Origin: Clostridia bacterium
GTDB taxonomy: Bacteria; Bacillota; Clostridia; Saccharofermentanales; UBA5734
Direction: 5' to 3'
NCBI GenBank assembly: GCA_017997315.1
Contig: JAGOFF010000070.1
Span: 1 to 10,654 of the forward strand
Length of the DNA stretch: 10,654 bases
The translations under genes and the position numbers were made by a program. The notes under the pieces are model-generated. The model searched no databases. It was not told where the DNA came from and worked only from the letters and a program-made list of their open reading frames with translations. Of the stretch, positions 6,038-10,654 are shown piece after piece (within the stretch, counting starts at the first letter, position 1; each line of letters opens with the position of its first letter).

Positions 6038-6245
6038 TCCTGTCGAACAGGAATTATTCGTAGATCTTGCGTCCATGGGCGTCCGGGATGCCTGTCCATG
6101 TCGAACGGAAAATCCGTTCTCCTGTCGGACAGGAATCATTCGTAGATCTTTCTCCCATGGGCATCGGGGATCCCTGTTCTCTGTCGAACAGGAATCATTC
6201 GTAGATCTTTCTCCCATACGCATCCGGGATTCCTGTTCTCCTGTA
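6038..6245 (-). repeat. Tandem repeats of the GH67 3' coding tail plus hairpin
   Basis: Three copies of one unit are read on the minus strand. Each has ACAGGAGAAC or a close variant, then codons for T-G-I-P-D-A-H/Y-G-R-K-I-Y-E and a stop, then a short inverted repeat (TTCCTGT-TCG-ACAGG). The in-gene copy ends with TGA at 6195-6197, the second with TGA at 6136-6138 and the third with TAA at 6054-6056, giving spacings of 59 and 82 bases. The third spacing is longer because of an inserted segment containing GAACGGA-AAA-TCCGTTC (6103-6119). A partial fourth unit start abuts the terminator. Hairpins (plus strand) are at 6038-6052, 6120-6134 and 6181-6191. Spacings are not multiples of three, so the extra copies are not in frame with the gene. 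Substitutions are mostly at silent positions. Confidence 0.85.
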
Positions 6246-8213
6246 GAAGTATGTGTTGATGACGTCGCGCCATTCTTTGGAGTGTTCCAGCTGCTGGGCG
6301 AACTTTTTCTGTACGCGCGCGAACACGTCGTCCGGAACCAGTCCCTGGAGTTCGTCCCACTTCTTCACGAACACCTCGACGTCCCCGACCCCTTCGAAGT
6401 GGGTGTCGTAGATGTGCTGGAGCACGGTCTTGCCGGAGTTGAGCACGTAGTCGTACCGCAGCCGGTAGAAGAACAGCTTGAGGTTTTCCGGGCAGGTCTC
6501 CAGGTTGTCGTACATCGAGCGGTTGGGTTCGTTGTACTCCAGCACGTACCCGGTGCCGCGGCTGGTACGGTCCACTCCGATCGCGTTCTTGTTTGCGCGA
6601 TGGTAGGTGCCCCAACGGTCGTACTCGTAGATGTCCGGACCCGGGCCGTAGTGCATGGTGTTGTTGCACAGCCAGCCCAGTCCGAGCGGGGAGTTGTACT
6701 TTTCGTAGGTCGGCCAGGAGTGGAGCAGGATGTGGGTCAGGTTCTCCACGACCGTGGGATTCATGGAGTAGGTCTGCATGATGAAGTCGCGCGCAATCTC
6801 CTCGCTCGTGGCGGCCGTGTCGAAACACAGCCGGCCGTAGCCGTAGAGGTTTGCGCACGCCAGGTCGTGTCCGCACCAGTTCTCGCAGGCGGTCGCGTTC
6901 GCGACCGCGACGATCCCGGCGCGCTCGTAGTCCCCGAACGCCCGGCCGCACACGATGTCCGCGACGGTGTTGTCCCGTCCGTCCGCGTAGGTGTTGAAGT
7001 CCAGGATCTCCTTGAATTCCGGGATCAGGAAGCAGGTGTGGACTGTGCCGCCCGTATACTCCTGGACGATCTGGAGTTCCATCATCTCATGGGTGTGCAG
7101 CATGGCGCCGAACAACGGATGAACCGGCTCGCGCACCTGGAAGTCCTGCGGCCCGTTCTTGATCTGGAGGATGACGTTGTCGTCGAACTTGCCGTCGAGC
7201 GGGTGGAAGTTGTCGTACCCGGAGCGGGCCCGGTCGGTGACGGTGTCGCGCCAGTCCTGCTGGCAGTTGTAGACGAAGCACCGCCAGAACACCACCCCGC
7301 CGTACGGCGCCACAGCGCGCGCGATCAGGTTGGCGCCGTCCGCCTGGGTGCGGCCGTAGTCGAACGGGCCCTGCACGCCTTCGGAGTCCGCCTTGACGAC
7401 GAATCCGACGATATTGGGGACGTTGACGTACAGTTTGGCCATCGTCTCGTTCCACCAGGCCTGAACACGCGCGTCCCGGGGATCCGCGGTCTCGAGTCCC
7501 CCGATGAGGACCGGGGAGGCGAAGTTGAGTGCGATGACCATGCCGACACCGTAGCTCGCGAACAGGGTCGAGAGCGCGGTCATCTCCTTGTAGTAGCGGG
7601 GGAGGATCATGTCGAGCGCGTCGTTGTAGACGTTGACGTTGTGCATCGCGAGTCCGTTGATCCCGACCGAGGCGAGCATGCGCAGGTAGTCGCGGGTGCG
7701 GTCGTTGCACACGATCTCACCGTTCTGGAAGAACAGCGACCGGCCCAGGAATCCGTCGGCATTCCCGGCGACCATCGGCAGGAACATGTCCCAGTGGTTG
7801 AGGATGCGCCAGCGCGCGGAGGGGTTCTTGCGGATGTCCAGGTTCTTCAGAGACTTGCCGGTCGCGGTGAGCCGGAGCACGTGGAACGCACCGTACAGCG
7901 CGCCGACCGGCTCCTTGCCCGTGATCCGGATCCGGGTGTCGTCCGAGACGATGGTGTAGCCTTCCTTGACGGTGTCGAGCGCCGGATCCACTGCGAGCTC
8001 GATGTAACCGCCCTGTGCGGGTTTGGACGGGACGACCGCGGGATCGATCCCGTACATCCCCTTGGCGCCGGTGCGCAGTTCGCGCACCGCGTTGTCGAGG
8101 ATCGGGCCGCCCTGCGCGGCGCACAGGATGCGGGAGTAATATTCCGTGTTCTCCGACCGGTCCACCGGTCCGTAGTTGAGCCAGGCTTTGGTATAGGGTG
8201 CTGCCGTTTTCAT
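6195..8213 (-). CDS. GH67 alpha-glucuronidase, distal copy
   Basis: This 672-residue cytoplasmic enzyme (no signal peptide) belongs to glycoside hydrolase family 67, which removes (4-O-methyl)-D-glucuronic acid from the non-reducing end of xylooligosaccharides by inversion. The N-terminal domain (about 1-130) precedes a TIM barrel (about 135-455) and a helical C-terminal domain. The catalytic acid is E278 in K-A-D-S-E-G. The paired base residues are D357 (N-G-P-Q-D-F-Q) and E385 (Q-E-Y-T-G). Their spacing (79 and 107) equals that of E285/D364/E392 in the Geobacillus enzyme. Other family text is intact: N-F-A-S-P-V-L-I-G-G-L-E-T-A-D-P and F-D-Y-G-R-T-Q-A-D-G-A-N. The segment after N-H-W-D (M-F-L-P-M-V-A-G-N-A-D-G-F-L-G-R-S) lacks the usual N-x-D-G-S-I-E-R-G-Y-A-G. 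The ribosome binding site GGAGG (8219-8223 on plus) supports the ATG. It follows the other copy by 51 bases. Confidence 0.95.
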   Translation of the reverse strand: MKTAAPYTKAWLNYGPVDRSENTEYYSRILCAAQGGPILDNAVRELRTGAKGMYGIDPAVVPSKPAQGGYIELAVDPALDTVKEGYTIVSDDTRIRITGKEPVGALYGAFHVLRLTATGKSLKNLDIRKNPSARWRILNHWDMFLPMVAGNADGFLGRSLFFQNGEIVCNDRTRDYLRMLASVGINGLAMHNVNVYNDALDMILPRYYKEMTALSTLFASYGVGMVIALNFASPVLIGGLETADPRDARVQAWWNETMAKLYVNVPNIVGFVVKADSEGVQGPFDYGRTQADGANLIARAVAPYGGVVFWRCFVYNCQQDWRDTVTDRARSGYDNFHPLDGKFDDNVILQIKNGPQDFQVREPVHPLFGAMLHTHEMMELQIVQEYTGGTVHTCFLIPEFKEILDFNTYADGRDNTVADIVCGRAFGDYERAGIVAVANATACENWCGHDLACANLYGYGRLCFDTAATSEEIARDFIMQTYSMNPTVVENLTHILLHSWPTYEKYNSPLGLGWLCNNTMHYGPGPDIYEYDRWGTYHRANKNAIGVDRTSRGTGYVLEYNEPNRSMYDNLETCPENLKLFFYRLRYDYVLNSGKTVLQHIYDTHFEGVGDVEVFVKKWDELQGLVPDDVFARVQKKFAQQLEHSKEWRDVINTYFYRRTGIPDAYGRKIYE

Positions 8214-8264
8214 CGGTTCCTCCGTTTCATGCGCGTCGGGGATGTCGATCCGAACGCACTGACA
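8214..8264 (-). repeat. Remnant tail repeat in the spacer between the two GH67 genes
   Basis: On the plus strand, bases 8228-8246 (CATGCGCGTCGGGGATGTC) match bases 8285-8303 inside the end of the proximal GH67 gene with one mismatch in 19, 57 bases apart. On the minus strand the spacer copy reads D-I-P-D-A-H, the same as the gene's own tail, and then runs directly into the GGAGG ribosome binding site of the distal gene. A small inverted repeat, ACTGA-CA-TCAGT (8258-8269), spans the stop codon. The order coding tail, stop, short hairpin, repeated tail therefore matches the arrangement after the distal gene. Confidence 0.7.
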
Positions 8265-10280
8265 TCAGTCATAGATCTTGCGGCCATGGGCGTCGGGGAT
8301 GTCCGTGCGTCTGTAAAAATACGTATTGATGACGTCGCGCCAGTCTTTGGCGTGCGCGAGCTGCTGCCGGAACTTCTTCTGCACGCGCGCGAACACGTCG
8401 TCCGGAACCAGTCCCTGGAGTTCGTCCCACTCCTTCACGAACACCTCGACGTCTTCGACCCCCTCGAAGTGCGTGTCGTAGATGTGCTGCAGCAGTGTCT
8501 TGCCCGAACTCAGCACGTAGTCGTACCGCAGCCGGTAGAAGAACAGCTTGAGGTTTTCCGGGCAGGTCTCCAGGTTGTCGTACATCGAGCGGTTGGGTTC
8601 GTTGTACTCCTGCACGTATCCCGTGCCGCGGCTGGTGCGGTCGATCCCGATCGCCTCCCAGTTGGCGCGGTGGTAGGTGCCCCAGCGGTCGTACTCGTAC
8701 ACGTCCGGTCCCGGCCCGTAGTGCATCCCGTTGTTGCACAGCCAGCCGAGCCCGAGAGGTGCGTTGTATTTCTCGTAGGTCGTCCAGGAGGTGAGCAGGA
8801 TGTGGGACAGGTTCTCCACGACCTTGGGATGCGCGGAGTAGGTCTGCAGGATGAAGTCGTGCGCGATCTCCTCGCTCGTGGCGGTCGTGTCGAAACACAG
8901 CCGGCCGTAGCCGTAGAGATTCGCGCATGCCAGGTCGTGCCCGCACCAGTTCTCGCCTGCGTTGGCGTTTGCGACCGCGACGATCCCGGCGCGCTCGTAG
9001 TCGCCGTAGGTCCGGCCGCACACGATGTCCGCGACGGTGTTGTCCCGGCCCAGCGCGTAGGTGTTGAAGTCCAGGATTTCCTTGAACTGAGGGATCAGGA
9101 AACAGGTGTGCACCCGGCCGCCGGTGTATTCCTGATAGATCTGGAACTCGATCATCTCGTGGGTCCGGTCCATCGTGCCGAACAACGGATGCACCGGTTC
9201 GCGCACCTGGAAGTCCTGCGGGCCGTTCTTGACCTGGAGGATGACGTTGTCGTCGAACCGGCCGTCGAGCGGGTGGAAGTTGTCGTACCCGGAGCGGGCC
9301 CGGTCGGTGACGGTGTCACGCCAGTCCTGCTGGCAGTTGTAGACGAAGCACCGCCAGAACACCACCCCGCCGTACGGTGCGATCGCCCGCGCGACCACGT
9401 TGGCGCCGTCCGCCTGGGTGCGGCCGTAGTCGAACGGACCCTGCACGCCTTCGGAGTCCGCCTTGACGACCAGACCGGCGATGTTGGGGACATTGGCGTA
9501 CAGCCCCGCCATGGTCTCTTTCCACCAGGCCTGCACGCGGGGATCGCCCGGATCCGCGGTCTCGAGCCCCCCGATGAGGACCGGGGAGGCGAAGTTGACC
9601 GCGATGATCATGCCGACGCCGTAGCTTGCGAACAGCGTCGAGATCTCGGCCATTTTCTTGTAGAAGCGGGGCATGATCATGTCGAGCGCGTCTCCGTAGA
9701 CGTTGACCACATGCATCGACAGCCCGTTGATCCCGACCGAGGCGAGCATGCGCAGGTAGTCGCGGGTGCGTTCGTTGCAAACGATCTCGCCGTCCCGGAA
9801 GAACAGCGACCCGCTCATGACCCCGTCGGTATTGTCCGCGTGCATACGCGCCGCGAACATGTCCCAGTGGTTGAGGATGCGCCAGCGTGCGGAGGGATTC
9901 ACGCGCAGGTCCAGCCCCCGCAGGCTTTTGCGGGTCGCGGTGAGCCGGAGCACGTGAAACGCGCCGTACAGCGCGCCGACCGGCTCCCTGCCCGTGATCC
10001 GGACCCGGGTGTCGTCGGAGATGATGGTGTAGCCTTCCTTGACGGTGTCGAGCGCCGGATCCACCGCGAGTTCGATGTACCCGCCCCGCGCAGGCGCGGC
10101 CGGGACGACAAACGGGAGGTGTCCGTACATTCCCTTTGCGCCGGTGCGGAGTTCACGCACCGCGTTGTCGAGCACCGGATCCCCCTGTACGGCGCACAGG
10201 ATGCTTCGGTAGTACTCCGTGTTTTCGGACCGGCCGACCGGTCCGTAGTTGAGCCATGCCTTGGTATACGCTTCAGCCAT
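8265..10280 (-). CDS. GH67 alpha-glucuronidase, proximal copy
   Basis: This 671-residue close paralog of the gene downstream is alignable end to end with a two-residue shorter start and a one-residue insertion after N-H-W-D. The catalytic acids are conserved as E277 (K-A-D-S-E-G), D356 (N-G-P-Q-D-F-Q) and E384 (Q-E-Y-T-G). It has no signal peptide, so it acts on imported oligosaccharides. The loop after N-H-W-D reads M-F-A-A-R-M-H-A-D-N-T-D-G-V-M-S-G-S, different both from canonical GH67 and from the other copy, and is the main place where specificity could differ. The C terminus is R-R-T-D-I-P-D-A-H-G-R-K-I-Y-D. The ATG at 10278-10280 has GGAGG about 11 bases upstream (10292-10296 on plus), a long but usable spacing. 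It is the first gene of the two-gene leftward unit with a promoter at 10351-10356. Confidence 0.95.
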   Translation of the reverse strand: MAEAYTKAWLNYGPVGRSENTEYYRSILCAVQGDPVLDNAVRELRTGAKGMYGHLPFVVPAAPARGGYIELAVDPALDTVKEGYTIISDDTRVRITGREPVGALYGAFHVLRLTATRKSLRGLDLRVNPSARWRILNHWDMFAARMHADNTDGVMSGSLFFRDGEIVCNERTRDYLRMLASVGINGLSMHVVNVYGDALDMIMPRFYKKMAEISTLFASYGVGMIIAVNFASPVLIGGLETADPGDPRVQAWWKETMAGLYANVPNIAGLVVKADSEGVQGPFDYGRTQADGANVVARAIAPYGGVVFWRCFVYNCQQDWRDTVTDRARSGYDNFHPLDGRFDDNVILQVKNGPQDFQVREPVHPLFGTMDRTHEMIEFQIYQEYTGGRVHTCFLIPQFKEILDFNTYALGRDNTVADIVCGRTYGDYERAGIVAVANANAGENWCGHDLACANLYGYGRLCFDTTATSEEIAHDFILQTYSAHPKVVENLSHILLTSWTTYEKYNAPLGLGWLCNNGMHYGPGPDVYEYDRWGTYHRANWEAIGIDRTSRGTGYVQEYNEPNRSMYDNLETCPENLKLFFYRLRYDYVLSSGKTLLQHIYDTHFEGVEDVEVFVKEWDELQGLVPDDVFARVQKKFRQQLAHAKDWRDVINTYFYRRTDIPDAHGRKIYD

Positions 10281-10330
10281 TTCCGATGGTTCCTCCGATC
10301 AGTCTGCTCCGGCGGGTCCGGAGCGGGATA

Positions 10331-10353
10331 AATAGTTCCTCACATGAACTATT
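10331..10353. promoter_or_regulatory. 23-bp inverted repeat, candidate operator of the GH67 pair
   Basis: AATAGTTC (10331-10338) and GAACTATT (10346-10353) are perfect 8-bp arms separated by 7 bases. The repeat overlaps the -10 box of the leftward promoter and covers its likely start of transcription, the classic position for a repressor. Arm length and spacing resemble MarR-family sites, which is an inference; no regulator gene is visible here. Confidence 0.6.
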
Positions 10354-10356
10354 ATA
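10351..10356 (-). promoter_or_regulatory. -10 box of the GH67 promoter
   Basis: On the minus strand the sequence is a perfect TATAAT, about 70 bases upstream of the proximal GH67 start. The -35 region at the expected distance is poor (GCGTTG-like), which suggests a promoter dependent on activation, or one kept weak and controlled by the overlapping inverted repeat. Confidence 0.6.
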
Positions 10357-10462
10357 CTCGGATTCCGTCAGCGCAACGCACGGATTCGGGACGTGCGGTG
10401 AAATCCTACGCTGCGGAACGAGGGGGCGCCTTCCGTGAAATCATGGAATTCGGTGATGGTTC

Positions 10463-10471
10463 TGGTATAGT
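10463..10471 (+). promoter_or_regulatory. Extended -10 promoter of the amidotransferase gene
   Basis: TGG followed by TATAGT (10466-10471, five of six consensus matches) gives an extended -10 box. The -35 at 17 bases is weak (ATGGAA). It points rightward, about 60 bases before the ATG at 10533, and is divergent from the GH67 promoter with about 105 bases between the two -10 boxes. Nothing else is recognisable between 10357 and 10440. Confidence 0.5.
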
Positions 10472-10492
10472 ATGAAAAGTAAATTTCCCTGA

Positions 10493-10511
10493 CGGATCCG
10501 GACGGGATCCG
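10493..10511 (+). promoter_or_regulatory. Short hairpin in the leader of the amidotransferase gene
   Basis: CGGATCC (10493-10499) and GGATCCG (10505-10511) form a perfect 7-bp stem with a 5-base loop, followed by ATCTTTCTC. It lies between the predicted promoter and the GGGAG ribosome binding site (10521-10525). It could be a weak attenuator or a chance repeat. Confidence 0.35.
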
Positions 10512-10532
10512 ATCTTTCTCGGGAGTAACCGG

Positions 10533-10654
10533 ATGAGCGATAGACCTTACCAAGTCTGCACCCAGTGCGTGATGGACACGACGGACAGCCGCATCACGTT
10601 CGATGAGAACGGGGTGTGCGACTACTGCAACGATTTCCATCGGCGGATCGAACC
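10533..10654 (+). CDS. N-acetyl sugar amidotransferase, 5' part only (WbpG/PseA-like)
   Basis: Forty complete codons are visible before the window ends. The start M-S-D-R-P-Y-Q-V-C-T-Q-C-V-M-D-T-T-D, then I-T-F-D-E-N-G-V-C-D-Y-C-N-D-F, is the hallmark N terminus of the N-acetyl sugar amidotransferase family (WbpG, PseA, WbuX). It has two C-x-x-C pairs (C9/C12 and C29/C32) that probably hold a zinc. These ATP-using enzymes of the PP-loop class convert an N-acetyl group on a nucleotide-linked sugar to an acetamidino group during surface polysaccharide or flagellin glycan synthesis; the ATP-binding part lies beyond the window. GGGAG lies seven bases upstream of ATG 10533, and an extended -10 promoter precedes it. 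It suggests that a surface glycan gene cluster begins here. Confidence 0.88.
   Translation, partial: MSDRPYQVCTQCVMDTTDSRITFDENGVCDYCNDFHRRIE

Noticed and set aside
6038..6134. Insertion sequence or miniature transposable element with CCTGT-CGA-ACAGG ends
   Set aside because: The short inverted repeats recur inside a tandem unit made of gene-end sequence. No target-site duplication or transposase is visible, so tandem duplication explains the pattern better.
6195..6240. Stop codon TGA followed at once by a hairpin as a selenocysteine or readthrough signal
   Set aside because: The hairpin is too short for a bacterial SECIS, the protein already ends at the usual GH67 C terminus, the downstream frame shows no conserved sequence, and one tail copy uses TAA.
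6038..6245. CRISPR array
   Set aside because: Only three diverged copies with coding sense, spaced 59 and 82 bases apart, and no cas genes. The repeats derive from the adjacent gene end.
6075..10331. A 1418-codon open frame on the plus strand across both GH67 genes
   Set aside because: It is exactly antisense to two intact enzymes with catalytic motifs. Its two halves are repetitive only because the paralogs are, and its Val/Asp/Arg/His-rich composition is typical of antisense frames in GC-rich DNA. No ribosome binding site was seen.

Overview
This is a GC-rich bacterial window with strong GGAGG-type ribosome binding sites, sigma-70-like promoters and short intergenic gaps. A binding-protein lipoprotein without an obvious outer-membrane system, cytoplasmic GH67 enzymes without signal peptides, and a cysteine synthase with an NVGGSIKTR lysine motif together suggest a GC-rich member of the Bacillota (Firmicutes), perhaps gut- or rumen-associated. 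The lineage is an inference; no rRNA or other marker gene is present.

Layout. (1) Bases 3-1565 (+): the 3' end of a small membrane-protein gene, an XRE-type repressor-like regulator and a zinc-free MDR oxidoreductase, joined by overlapping stop and start codons. (2) Bases 1664-2620 (+): a cysteine synthase family PLP enzyme, preceded by a strong GC hairpin. (3) Bases 2651-5034 (+): a polar amino acid ABC importer in the order binding protein, permease, ATPase. It has a promoter with an adjacent 14-bp palindrome, and a terminator-like hairpin between the binding protein and the permease. (4) Bases 5124-5948 (+): a soluble prenyltransferase/terpene-cyclase-fold protein of unknown role, ending in a 14-bp hairpin that can terminate from both sides. 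(5) Bases 6195-10280 (-): two tandem, closely related GH67 alpha-glucuronidase genes, with a candidate operator overlapping the -10 box of the upstream copy. (6) Base 10533 to the window end (+): the start of an N-acetyl sugar amidotransferase (WbpG/PseA-like), divergent from the GH67 pair.

How the genes fit together. The ABC importer next to a cysteine synthase is compatible with sulfur amino acid uptake and metabolism, but specificity cannot be read from sequence. The GH67 pair would remove (4-O-methyl)glucuronic acid from imported glucurono-xylooligosaccharides in the cytoplasm. Both enzymes keep the three catalytic acids, but the segment after NHWD is unlike the usual GH67 sequence and also differs between the two copies.

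The most unusual structure is at the 3' ends of the GH67 genes. The coding tail (T-G-I-P-D-A-H-G-R-K-I-Y-E-stop plus a short hairpin) is repeated out of frame downstream of the distal gene at 59- and 82-bp spacing. A shorter remnant of the same tail lies 57 bp downstream of its in-gene copy after the proximal gene, immediately before the ribosome binding site of the next paralog. Independent or shared tail duplication at both genes is unexpected and is the main candidate for follow-up.
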